64,000 nt of DNA from Hexactinellida sp. DTS-2022 (lineage: Eukaryota > Porifera > Hexactinellida): positions 1,984,001 to 2,048,000 of the forward strand of contig JAPNXP010000009.1 of NCBI GenBank assembly GCA_028753945.1. The letters run 5' to 3'. This document shows, piece by piece, positions 49,011 through 60,193 of this stretch (within the stretch, counting starts at the first letter, position 1; the number at the start of each line of letters is the position of its first letter). Made by a program: the position numbers and the translations under genes. The notes below the pieces were generated by a model. It made no database searches. It was not told where the DNA came from and saw only the letters and a program-made list of their open reading frames with translations.

Positions 49011-50988
49011 TTATATTAGAATTGAACTGACTGGGATAGCAGAGTCCTTTTCATACAAGACCTTCACAACAATGAAGACGTGTATGTACTGAGACTTGAC
49101 TGCTCTCGGAGAGAATACGGCATCTCCTTCCAGGAAAATTATACAAACGAGGTCATTTCCAATGTGCCTCTTCTTCTGCACCATCTGCTCATCAGTCGGA
49201 GAGTAGGGTAGCAGGGTAGCGACATGACACATAACCTCGTAGCCCTCCCATCTAGTGGCACATTCGTATTAAGATACAAGTGGACAATACCGTCAATTAT
49301 ATGTACCTTGTGTATACGGAGAATTTTCCTGTCGTGTTATTATGTATATCCAGCCCCCCATCAAACTCGGGAAATCCTTTCAGATGAATACGGTCCCCGA
49401 GGACAGCCAGAAATTCCCTGAACGGGCCAGGCTCGTCTTGATTACTCAGAAACTCCAACTCAGTCTTTTGTCCAGGTTTAATATTGATTACTCCTATCTT
49501 AACCTATTAGAAAGTAAAATAGCCAAGGTTCACAATGGATTTCGTCTCTACCTTGTCTTTCACAAATGCCTCGTCCATGTTGAGTATTTCTAGCTCAGCT
49601 TTAGGGTAGGTAGCTATCCTGAACTGCTCCTTAAGTCCGAGCTCTCTGGCCAGCGCGTGCACGCAAGCTCTGACGTCAGGGGCGTGGAAGTCTTTGGCCT
49701 TAATTATTCCGTGTAAGAAGTGCTCTTTGGACCTGAGAATTATTCTGCATAGGGGCGCGTTGGAGTCAGGGTGCAGAGGGGGCTGGAATACATTATAAAT
49801 AAATCGGCACAAGGAAAACATTAAAGAGTAAAAAGTGCATTTAAATCGCTATGGGTGCTAATTTGTTATTTAGTATAACTGGTTCACTACATATAAAACT
49901 CTAAGCTTGTCTCTAACTCAAACTTTCATATTTTAGCTCAATATGTGAAATCGGAACTAAAAAATATTTGTAATAAAGGTATTACATTGGAACTAAACGT
50001 ATTTGTATGATGCGATGTAGATTCGTTGTAAGGCATAATCGAGAGGAGACAGGGACCGTGTTTGGACTCAGGACTGGAGTGAGTAAAGTAATTGAAGTGA
50101 GGACGGCCTTTGAAGAATCTTCGATAGTTCTCACTTTCATGATATTCAATCTCGTACACCAAGCAAGCATCTAAATAACAATTGGGAAATTAGAAATAGG
50201 AGTGTATTCCCAATAAGTCTACAAACTTTTCTGTATTTAGTAAATACCTTCATTTCCCGAAAACTTATAAAAGTCACACTCCTCATGGCCGCCGAAGCTC
50301 TGCGACGCCCGTCCCTTCCTCCTAGCTGCTACGCTGGCCTCCTCCCCGAGGGACTCCCCGCTGTGCTCCGCCCGGGCAGAGCCCCCGCGCGAGGAGCTGC
50401 TGTTAGTGCTGGCACTGTTGGTTTGGCGGCGAGACGACGGCTTCATCTCGAACCAGTATCCGTCTGCTCGGTTAATCGAGAGGAACTAGAAGAATAATTA
50501 AGTTATACTATAATATACCAGCAGGCAGCAGCTTAATACTGGTTAGATAGTAAAGCTAGCTGGGCGCTAGGAGCTATGAATACAATGGTATTCATGTTGT
50601 CAACAATATTACTCCTTAATTAACAAGAGTTTATAGTTTCAGTTCTGTTGAAAAGCTAGTACGTATAGCACTTAACAATTGATAAAGAAAATAAAAATAA
50701 ATTTCTTATAAACTATAATAATGTAAGTATCCAGCATACCAGGTTCTCTGGTGGGTGGCGCAGAGACTCCATAGAGGTAGCAAGCGCCACGCCTCTCTGC
50801 AAGAGCGTGTTCTTCCTCTCCCTCCGTCCCGGACTCAGCTGCAGCTCGTACCGGCCGCACGAGCCGGCTAGGAGGGGACAGCTCTCGGGACAGAAGAAGT
50901 GCCTGATTACCTCGGGTGGGAGAGGGCAGTTGTCAAAGTGCTGTAGGAAGGTACCGCGGACTCGGGGGCTGTGGGAGTTGGAAGCCAT
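49011..50988 (-). CDS. RapGAP-domain protein, short C-terminus
   Basis: Six exons: 50988-50740, 50485-50248, 50170-49986, 49782-49552, 49503-49307, 49251-49011. All have GT-AG borders and compatible phase, giving 446 aa. The RapGAP domain begins near GYWFEM and continues through RRFFKGRPHFNYFT, LCRIILRSKEHF, FREFLAVLGDRIHLKGF, GGLDIHNNTTGKFSVYT and MCHVATLLPY. The motif KRHIGND holds the catalytic Asn (about residue 399), whose role in GTP hydrolysis by Rap1 is known for Rap1GAP. Exon 2 encodes a Ser/Arg-rich stretch absent from the core fold. The protein ends at HVFIVVKVLYEKDS, 13 codons before the stop, and lacks the usual downstream segment with the FGP-LP motif. Either further exons join after VVK (a weak GT follows) or the gene is truncated. 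Role inferred: switching off Rap-type GTPases near membranes. Confidence 0.85.
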
Positions 50989-51056
50989 ACGACCGAGTGC
51001 TAAGAATTGTATATCACTATTCGGAATTGAATATTCTTTTAATTAAATATAGTATA

Positions 51057-51990
51057 ATCTCGAAAAGTACGAACGCGGTTAATACGAACACCATTTTAGT
51101 TCCCTAGAAAGCTTTTCCAATACAAATGACACCAGTTAATACGAATTCCGGATAAGGCGAAACATAGAATTCTATACTCTAAGGCAGCGATTCCCAACCT
51201 TTTTCAACCGTGGACCCCCTATAGTCATTCTGTAGACCCCCTCCCATTGACCGTAATACATCCTGTGGACCCCCTACAGCCATCCGTGGACCCCAGGTTG
51301 GGAACCACTGCTCTAAGGCATGGGTTTTCAACCTGGGGGGCGCGACCCCCAAGGGGGTCGCGTGAAGTTCCGGAAAATTATATAGAATCGTTAAAATCTA
51401 CCGAGATATAAGTCAAAACTTATTTAAATTATCTACCGTACATTAAATGCGTATATTGTGTGGACATTGTACATGCACTTAAAAAATGCAGTGCTACATG
51501 TGTAATGTACATGCAATTATAACGAAATGAGCTTTCAGGGAATATGCGATGATTTGTAAATACATAACCTTGTAGTTATTTCATAATTGTCAGAATATGT
51601 TTGAAACATGAGGTGCAACAAATTAATTAAACAATGGGAATACTTATTACACATTAATAAAAACTTTCACATTAACATTGTGGGGGTCGCGAGCATTTCT
51701 ACATCTGTAAAGGGGTCGCATGGTACAAAAGGTTGAAAACCCCTGCCTTAGAGTATAGAATGCTATGGGCGAACATACAGTCCATACAGTCGAAAAGGTT
51801 TTTTTTAAACCAATTCTTTGCATGAAAATAAAGTAAGAAAATCTGATACATAGTTAGAATAAACCGATTGAAAATAACACAAATTGGAATTTCTTACACA
51901 CTTTAATAAATAATCAGTTAGAAAACCCCGGTTTCGACTGTATTTTGGTGGTTCCCTGGTGTTTATACTAACGCGGTTCTACTGTATAAC
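51057..51990. repeat. Nested inverted-repeat element
   Basis: Outer edges CGAACGCGGTTAATACGAAC and, inverted, GAACCGCGTTAGTATAAAC look like pogo/Tigger-type ends. Inside, ATTCTATACTCTAAGGCA (51163) is matched in inverted form at 51744. GGGTTTTCAACC and GGTTGAAAACCCC continue the inner inverted repeat. Two or three insertions are layered here. Confidence 0.5.
51185..51310. mobile_element. hAT-type MITE
   Basis: Ends CAGCGATTCCCAACC and GGTTGGGAACCACTG; 8 bp direct repeat CTCTAAGG at 51177-51184 and 51311-51318. Inserted into the inverted repeat of the element around it. Interior repeats GTGGACCCCCT. Same end type as 13218-13343. Confidence 0.9.
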
Positions 51991-52054
51991 GAATACAATC
52001 TGAATATCATATAATAATAAATGAACTAGACTACACCCGCGTTAAAATAGAGAA

Positions 52055-52849
52055 TCAAACATTGAACAGATCTGCTGGCCTGACTGACTGAACCTGCATA
52101 GGAGCAGTGCATGGGATGACCCAGAAAGGAGAGAGCGGGCCGAACACCATCTTCAAATTATCCATAGTCCCTGTTTTGTTAGTAGACTTCCTACCTTTCA
52201 TTATTTCCACATAGGTAGTGTCGCTACCGACACAGTACAATTGAATCAAAAACAGGTTAGACAAGAAGCCGATGAATCCGAAGCATACCACATAAGCAAA
52301 GCAGACCACGATAATACAGGTCCCAAACCCGTCGATAGGCAGCCGCTCCTGGCAGGCCGGTACAGTCCCGCCGAAGAGCACGGCGCCAGAGATCACAGCG
52401 AGGTTCAGGTAGGCACAGCAGAGCTGGTAGAAGAGGAGGTGGATGAAATACTTCTGGTTCCGGTGACCAACGCAGCGAGCGATCCACACGCAGTGGTGGT
52501 CCATGCGCCACACGCAACGGGCACACGTGCTGCAGTGGTGGATGCGCGGCGTTTTGAGAGAGTTGCACTTCTCACAGAATCTGATGCGCTCCTTGTGCAC
52601 GAGGTGCTCCGGGGCGTCTTCCGCAGTGGCCGTGTTCTTCTCTGTATACCCAGGGTCCAGGAACATCAGAAAGCAATGCAAGGACATTGCGCTGATTGCA
52701 CAGAACCAGTGTAGAGAGTAGACCGTGTTAGATGCGCGGCCGAATAGCTGACAGGTGTAGAGAAACTTATAATCGATGAACGACGAGAATAAAATCACAC
52801 ATGCATGTCCGCTGAAAGCTGCTAGAACCACTAGCCAGCGTCTAATCAT
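52055..52849 (-). CDS. DHHC-type protein S-acyltransferase
   Basis: 264 aa from the ATG at 52849; four in-frame codons upstream have no ATG. Two hydrophobic segments (about residues 6-26 and 42-64) precede the Cys-rich domain, which begins [16 protein letters not shown] and ends MDHHCVW. Cys120 of DHHC is the predicted acyl-enzyme residue. Two further hydrophobic segments follow (about 135-160 and 172-205), giving the standard four-span layout with the active site in the cytoplasm. DHHC is followed by VWIARCVG where most members have PWxNNCVG, so the usual Asn pair is replaced. After the last span, [17 protein letters not shown] resembles the downstream region of other DHHC enzymes. No intron is seen, unlike neighbouring genes. 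Known activity: transfer of palmitate to protein cysteines; the substrate cannot be inferred. Confidence 0.85.
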   Translation of the reverse strand: MIRRWLVVLAAFSGHACVILFSSFIDYKFLYTCQLFGRASNTVYSLHWFCAISAMSLHCFLMFLDPGYTEKNTATAEDAPEHLVHKERIRFCEKCNSLKTPRIHHCSTCARCVWRMDHHCVWIARCVGHRNQKYFIHLLFYQLCCAYLNLAVISGAVLFGGTVPACQERLPIDGFGTCIIVVCFAYVVCFGFIGFLSNLFLIQLYCVGSDTTYVEIMKGRKSTNKTGTMDNLKMVFGPLSPFWVIPCTAPMQVQSVRPADLFNV

Positions 52850-53320
52850 TCTACTGATCAATAAAAATAAAAATATGCTTGTGTCATGTCAATAGTTGCT
52901 GCACTAGAGATGCTTCTTTCATTTCTTCCGCCTGGATCATGTTTTACTACGAACTTTATTGCCATTATTACATCAGAGCTCCATTATGTGAGGAGCGGAG
53001 GCAGGAACGCGCTCCTTATGAATTTCGGAGCTGAAATGGGAGCGTGCTCCTTTTTGAGACAAGGAGCGCGGAGCGAGAGCCTGCTCAAAAAATTGTGGAG
53101 CGCTTATTAACATGGGGCATGCCTAATTTCCGGGACAGGGACCGTCCGGGAAATCCATGTACCTAAGAGTACTGGACGGGACAGAAGTAATAGGTTCCAA
53201 ATAACTATTTCCAATTATGATGGGCATAAAATAACCACATCATATTATTATATTTTTGCCTTTTATTCTTAATAAAGAACACTAGAAATTTAGAAAACGT
53301 ATAATCGACAATTTTTTACT
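52850..53320. other. Intergenic, small inverted repeats
   Basis: GGAGCG/CGCTCC motifs repeat at 52990-53105 and partly pair; similar GGAGCG sequence is at 44522-44580. GGGACCGTCCGG motifs at 53138 and 53940 suggest element ends. No gene seen. Confidence 0.45.
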
Positions 53321-54367
53321 GTGCCGACTATACTATAGTATAGTGGGCCAGTTATAATCTTATTGCTTTGGTATATTATCCTTCCGTATCCTCTCCACAG
53401 AACAGAGTTTTGTTAACTAAGAGCCCACATTTTCAGGACAGGTGTCTCATGGGTTACAGATATAGGGATTTGTGTTTTTCAATTACAATTACGATTACAA
53501 TTATTTAAAAAACGTAATTAATTGTAATTAAGTAATTACAATTATAATTGAACCCAACACTGATTCAAGGAACCAAATTATGTTCATTATAATAGAGACT
53601 TCATAATATGCAAACTCAACTTAGAATACAAATCATATGTAAGTTGTTAAATTGGTACATAGAACTTATTCATAAAAAATATGTTCATATTAAGCAGACC
53701 TGACTGTATTACAGTGAAAGCCGCTTAATCGGAGACGGATAATCGGGACGAGGTTTTTGAAACAAATTCGTATCAAATAACATAATTTACATCGGTTAAT
53801 AATCTGGAACCCGCATAAACATTACAAAATGCTTACTCCCGAGGCAACATCCAAATCCCCATTTTCCATTTCTCTTAATATAAATTAACCATACGGGACG
53901 TGACGATACACCACATTTATTAAGGGACATTCCGGTACGGGACCGTCCGGAAAATTCATTATATAGAATAGTTGATAAACTATTCACAAATCATATGTTA
54001 TTTTTCAATGAATTGTTTATATAAATTATTAGACACCAGTATGGTTTGACTCACCTAGGATTACGATCTTTGATTAACAAATTTTGGAAACATCTTTAAC
54101 ACCTTTCAAAGTTTGTCTGGTCCATAACTCAAAAAATGTTTTACTAAACCCCCAAATTTTATTTCACATTTAGATTCACCATAAAATTCTGCGTCTGATG
54201 GGAGAAGACAAATTTTTATAGTGAATTTAATTCATGCCACAAATCGGGGTTGAAATGTATTTGTTTACTCACACTTCAGTTTCAGTAAAACGGTTAAATC
54301 TAATTCCATTGTTTCAACCTGTAATAAATATATTGATTAAACTTGTTAAATCTTACACTATTGTTCA
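53320..54367 (+). repeat. Satellite fragments and low-complexity sequence
   Basis: The short palindrome module with ACTATACTATAGTATAGT is at 53331. Satellite block CACAGAACAGAG to GGGTTACAGAT follows to 53460. ATTACAATTACG low-complexity sequence covers 53475-53560. Satellite resumes at 54055-54360. Confidence 0.65.
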
Positions 54368-55210
54368 CATAGATGCATTATACGATTATACGTTATACGT
54401 TCGGGGAGCGTATAATGTTCATATATACGTATAATGGATCATATATACGTTCGAGCGTATAATCATCGTATAACAAATGGCCAACGTATAATACCATCAT
54501 ACGATTAACTGAATTCACTGCCCACCTCAGCCTTTGATTGTTTACAATAATAACAATCAAAACATTTGTAATTTGTGGTTTATAACTCTCAATAAATTTC
54601 TCACCATGATAAATTCCAGTCAATGCAATAGATTGTCATAACATGTTCTCAAGGAAAGTATAGTAACTAATCCTAAATACTGACAGTAAACTAAGATGCT
54701 ATCGTATTGTACGAAGAAGCCCATCCAATTAGTGATGCTAATTGACGACAGGTTTCTTCGCTACATAACACTATTATAAATCCAACAAACGTAACTGGCA
54801 TAGTCATAAATGATAAATAATTCCATAAACAATGCCCCGCTGCAATTCCACCGATACTCCAAAACGCCGACACCTCATGAACAGATAAACCCTCTCCGAT
54901 GAACGTATGATAACGTATGATGAACGTATAATGAACGTATGATAACGTATAATGAACGTATAATGAACGTATGATAACGTATAATGAACGTATGATGAAC
55001 GTATGATAACGTATAATGAACGTATGATGAACGTATGGTAACGTATAATGAACGTATGATGAAAATCGTATAAAATCGTTATACGTTATACGTCGTATGA
55101 TGATTATACGTTTTCCCCATATGATCCTCTAACGTATGATGGCATTATACGTTCACCTATCGTATAATGGTACCATATATACGTTATACGTTACGTATAA
55201 TGCAACTATG
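54368..55210. mobile_element. hAT-type element with AACGTATAATG repeats
   Basis: Ends CATAGATGCATTATACG and, inverted, CATAGTTGCATTATACG. 8 bp direct repeat ATTGTTCA at 54360-54367 and 55211-55218, splitting a satellite block. 54895-55070 is a tandem array of AACGTATGATG/AACGTATAATG. The middle (54690-54890) has a minus-strand frame of 60 codons with two hydrophobic stretches, unrecognised and possibly captured host sequence. Confidence 0.85.
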
Positions 55211-55218
55211 ATTGTTCA

Positions 55219-55875
55219 AACTTGCGAAAATTATATTGATTCCACTTGTGAAATCGAGTAATGTAAAATCTTAACGGTTCTATCATAAACCATCTTTAGT
55301 TTAATGCCATTCATTCATTACTTATTGATAATAAATTGATTATTAGTTATTTATTTTCGCAATGTTATCCACGGTGAATGAGTTGAGTCCAGAAATTCGT
55401 AATATTATATTATTTTATTTTATCCATTGTATAGTAATACTACAATTAAATAGAAGCCAGCTGGAATTTATAAGTTAAATCAATATAATTATCGCAAGTT
55501 GAATCACTAGAGTAGGATTTAACAAGTTAAATCAATATAATTATTACAAGTTGAAACAATGGAATTAGATTTAACACTTTCAATTAAACTGAAGTGTCAG
55601 TAAACAAAGGAAACTTGCAACTCCATTGTGGCACAAACGAAACCCAATTTAAAAATTCGTGCACTGTGAAAAGGTGTAGAATTTAATTCTCTATCGAATG
55701 CATATAAATTAAATATTATCGCACTATTTATTGTTCTTTTTCAAATATTAAACAGGTGCAAAAATGTGTCCAAAAAAATGTAATAAAAAATCGTGACCCC
55801 AGGTGCACATCTGTAACCCATGAGACACATATCCTGAAAATTTTAGTTCTTAGTTAATTAAACTCTGTTCTTAGT
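55219..55875 (-). repeat. Inverted satellite copy, left arm of a palindrome
   Basis: Satellite blocks in reverse order; mirrors 56940-57300 with the symmetry axis near 56403. Confidence 0.8.
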
Positions 55876-57310
55876 AGGGTCAAAAATGAAGGTTCCGTGA
55901 CCAACCTCTGGCTAGTTAAGTTTTATGCCTGATTCTGATACTTTAGGATATAACTCGCGATTTAAGCTCCCATGCCGCTCTGGAAAGTTTGGGCAAACTT
56001 TTTCATAGCGACAAATTCAAAGGGCCTCCGGCAATCATTTTGAAAAATTAAGGCCCCTCTCTGAACATTTCATAAATTGAGATTAGAGTATTTTTGAACA
56101 GTATGCAATAAGTAGTAGCTGCACTGAAAATTTCAACTCAATCGGGACTATACTTTTAATGTAGTAACCTTTTGAAGATTCTTGCGTCATTTGTCACCAT
56201 GGGAGGTCCCTTCTTTAAACTATTTTTTTAAGGGATTTGAAGCATATCTCATCCTATATACTTGCAATAACCTTTTAACTCGCTATGTAGTATGTCTCCA
56301 TGTAAATCTCGGTAATAGACCTAAATTTACCACTTTGACTATACAAAAATTAAAAAATCCAGTCATTTGACGTCAAAATTGTGATAATTATATATATAAA
56401 GTGGCCAATTAAAACGATTATGGGTCAATTTTCTTTGCTTCGTCACCCCCATGTGAGATCTCCAGAAGAGTCAAAGTGGTAAATTTAGGTCTATTACCGA
56501 GATTTACATGGAGACATACTACATAGCGAGTTAAAAGGTTATTGCATGTATATAGGATGAGATATGCTTCAAATCCCTTAAAAAAATAGTTTAAAGAAGG
56601 GACCTCCCATGGTGACAAATGACGTAAGAATCTTCAAAAGGTTATTACATTAAAAGTATAGTCCCGATTGAGTTGAAATTTTCAGTGCAGCTACTACTTA
56701 TTGCATACTGTTCAAAAATACTCTAATCTCAATTTATGAAATGTTCAGAGAGGGGCCTTAATTTTTCAAAATGATTGCCGGAGGCCCTTTGAATTTGTCG
56801 CTATAAAAAAGTTTGCCCAAACTTTCCAGAGCGGCATGGGAGCTTAAAGCGAGTTATATCCTAAAGTATCAGAATCAGGCATAAAACTTAACTAGCCAGA
56901 GGTTGGTCACGGAACCTTCATTTTTGACCCTACTAAGAACATAGTTTAATTAACTAAGAACTAAAATTTTCAGGATATGTGTCTCATGGGTTACAGATGT
57001 GCACCTGGGGTCACGATTTTTTATTACATTTTTTTGGACACATTTTTGCACCTGTTTAATATTTGAAAAAGAACAATAAATAGTGCGAGAATATTTAATT
57101 TATATGCATTCGATAGAGAATTAAATTCTACACCTTTTCACAGTGCACGAATTTTCAAATTGGGCTTCGTTTGTGCCACAATTGACTTGCAAGTTTCCTT
57201 TGTTTACTAACACTTCAGTTCAATTGAAAGTGTTAAATCTAATTCTATTGTTTCAACTTGTGATAATTATATTGATTCAACTTGTGAGATCGGTTAGGCT
57301 TCTATTTTCC
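55500..57310. repeat. 1.8 kb palindrome
   Basis: Coordinate sums of paired sites stay at about 112807 (55591 with 57216, 55891 with 56916) over ~0.9 kb per arm, so there are almost no net indels. The inner part (55876-56340 paired with 56469-56937) is unique sequence starting TAGTAGGGTCAAAAATGAAG; the outer part is satellite. The centre, 56341-56468, is unpaired. Mirror-image open frames at 56182-56370 (+) and 56418-56618 (-) follow from the symmetry; no domain recognised. Confidence 0.85.
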
Positions 57311-57767
57311 AATTGAAAACTATGATTCTACATTCCATAACAACGACAGATTATTTGATTATATTTATTTCTGCTTAGAATATTCTTGCACAATGGATAC
57401 ATGACATATTTAATTCTAATTAATTCGCTCTCTGTTTAACTTAAAGAGACGGTTCCGATTAGATTATTGGGGTTATCGAGTGCGCTGAATTCAAATATTT
57501 TAGCGAAATCAATTTAAATTAATAATTATTGTAAATAATTGAACTTAATTTATTTTGCTGTACATAAAAATGGTGTTAAATTATTATACTGATTAGCAAA
57601 ATTTCATTTATCTCAGAAATGATATATAATAGAAACAAACTTCCAATTTATCAATTGATCCTTATGACATGTAACACATCTACAAATGGGTCTTGACACC
57701 TTGAGGTGATGATGACATCGTCAAAAAAATGTGTTTTACAATTTTGTGAGTTATATAATTCGAATGG
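57311..57767 (+). repeat. Satellite copy up to an insertion
   Basis: Continues the forward satellite with GTTATCGAGTGCGCTGAATTC at 57471 and GGTCTTGACACCTTGAGGTG at about 57688; interrupted at 57775. Confidence 0.75.
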
Positions 57768-57775
57768 GTTGGTTG

Positions 57776-58356
57776 CAGGGAATGAAAGGTTCACGAACGA
57801 ACTTATTGAACTTGAACTGAACGAACTGAACGCACGGCTTTTAAGGGATTCACGGTGAACGAACTGAACGAACGCCAACGGTTTCCGAACGGCAATTGAA
57901 CGAATTGAACGAACTTAAAGAACTGAATTGAACGAATTGAACGGATTGAACGAACTGTACTGAACGAACTAAACTGAATAAAGATAAGTTATTAATATAG
58001 ATCCATTAAATATAATAGGTGACTGCAAAAGTGCTAAATCCGGACATCCCTAGTGGACACATGTATCTTAGCTTAAATTCTAGCTTCTTAACCTGAACTT
58101 CAATAACAGCTTGGAGGATCGAACAGTCTATGATAAACGGAATAGTTCGACCCACTCACTGTACACTAAACGAACTGAACGAACTTAATTGAACGGATTG
58201 AACGAATTGAACGAACGAGGGTTAGCCCGTGAACGAACTGAACGAACGCTGGTGGAGCTGAAGTTAGGAGGTGAACTTGAACGAACTGAACGTGCGTCAT
58301 TTTAAGATGAACTGAATTGCGTCAATTCTGTCCGTTCGTGAACCTTTCATTCCCTG
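57776..58356. mobile_element. hAT-type element with TGAACGAACT repeats
   Basis: Ends CAGGGAATGAAAGGTTCACG and inverse. 8 bp direct repeat GTTGGTTG at 57768-57775 and 58357-58364, splitting satellite. Both ends are built of GAACTGAACGAAC repeats. Confidence 0.9.
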
Positions 58357-58549
58357 GTTGGTTGTTGTTGAGTGATCACCCAACACGCACATAAAAAATG
58401 CTGACTCATCACTTATTATATTCCACTGAAACTTGAATATCTTTGAAATGAAGTGAGCTAAACGAAACTTCCAACTCACTAAGGGTTGTAGCCTTTTGAA
58501 ACACCTTTCTGAAATAATTTAACACCTTCATAGTGATGATGACATGGCG

Positions 58550-58679
58550 AAAAAAAAATCCAAAATTGCAGCCTGTGCCTACAGCACGTTCCTTTGGAGG
58601 CACTATCAATAAACCACAATCAAAATATAGTGCCACCAAAGGAACATGCGTCGGCACAGGCTGCAATTTTGAATTTTTT
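58550..58679. repeat. Satellite hairpin copy 9
   Basis: Left CAGCCTGTGCCTACAGCACG, right ATGCGTCGGCACAGGCTG; two mismatches. Followed directly by the short palindrome array. Confidence 0.85.
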
Positions 58680-58925
58680 ACTGTGCCGACTATACTATAG
58701 TATAGTGGCCCAGTATTGGAATCACTGCCTTTATTACTGTGCCGACTATACTATAGTATAGTGGCCCAGTATTAGAATCACTGCCTTTATTATTATTACT
58801 GTGCCGACTATACTATAGTATAGTGGCCCAGTATTAGAATCACTGCCTTTATTATTATTATTACTGTGCCGACTATACTATAGTATAGTGGCCCAGTATT
58901 AGAATCACTGCCTTTATTTATATTA
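58678..58925 (+). repeat. Array of four short palindrome modules
   Basis: Four units of 57-64 bp, each with TGTGCCGACTATACTATAGT and AGTGGCCCAGTATT, separated by (TTA)n of varying length. The core ACTATACTATAGTATAGT is an 18 bp perfect palindrome. Confidence 0.9.
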
Positions 58926-60062
58926 TTATTTCTCCGTAGCAGGTGCCCTGGCCACACCTGTATACATAGAGGGCTGAAACTTGGCATGTAGATTCGGAGT
59001 CGACGTCTAATTTGCACCTGGGGTTACGATTTTGTATTAACAAATTTTTGACACATCTTTAACACCTTTCAAAATTTGTCTGGTCCATAACTCAAAAAAT
59101 GTTTTACTAAACCCCAAAATTTTATTTCACATTTGGATTCGCCTTAAAATTCTGCGTCTGATGGGAGAAGAAATTTTTCAATAAAGGGGTCAATTTCTGC
59201 CATAAATGGGGGTTGAAATTTCTTTGTTTACTGACACTTCAATTTCAGTAAAGTGTTAAATCTAATTCTATTGTTTCAACTTGTAATAATTATATTGATT
59301 TAACTTGTTAAATCCTACTCTAGTGATTCAACTTGCTATAATTATATTGATTTAACTTGTGAATTCAAGCTGGCTTCTATTTTGCAATTGAAAATTAAGA
59401 TTATATATTTCATAACAACGACATATTATGTGATTATATTTACTTCTGCGAGAATATAATTGCACTGTTAATATACTGACGTAATTAATTATAAATAATT
59501 CAGTTTGTATTTAACTTATATAGAAGCTTCCAAGTTGTATATTAGAGGTTATCGAGTGTGCGGAATTGAAATTTGATAGATAAATTAATTAATTAATTAT
59601 TTATGACAAAATAATTGAACTTAATAATTGTATGTTGACATTGAAATTGGTGTCATATTATAAATAATATTAATAATTATTTATACTAATTAATTAAATA
59701 TCATAAATCTCAGAGATCATAGAAGATAGAAACAAACTTTCAATATATCAATTGGTCCTTATGACACGTGCCACCTATACAAGTGGGTCTTGACACCTTG
59801 AGGTGATGATGACATCGTTAAAAAAATGTGTTTTTACAATTTTGTTAATTCGACATTTAAAATGGGTTAGTTAATGTTGGTTGATGACCCAACACCCACT
59901 TAAAAAATGTTGAGTCATTACAGATTATATTCTACTGAAACTTGAATATCTCTTTAATGAAGTGAGCTGAATGGAAACTTCCACCACTCTAAAGGGTCGT
60001 TGCCTTCTGAAACACCTTTCTGAAATAACTTAACACCTTCATAGTGATGATGACATGGCGGA

Positions 60063-60193
60063 AAAAAAAATCCAAAATTGCAGCCTGTGCCGACAGCATG
60101 TTCCTTTGGAGGCACTATCAATAAACCAACAACAAAATATAGTGCCACCAAAGGATCATGCGTCGGCACAGGCTGCAATTTTGGATTTTTTTT
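60063..60193. repeat. Satellite hairpin copy 10
   Basis: Full-length stem with CAGCCTGTGCCGAC and GTCGGCACAGGCTG. The right arm has GGATCATG where others have GGAACATG. Confidence 0.85.

Noticed and set aside
52241..52714. 157-codon plus-strand frame
   Set aside because: Antisense to the DHHC gene, whose Cys-rich motif and membrane segments are clear.
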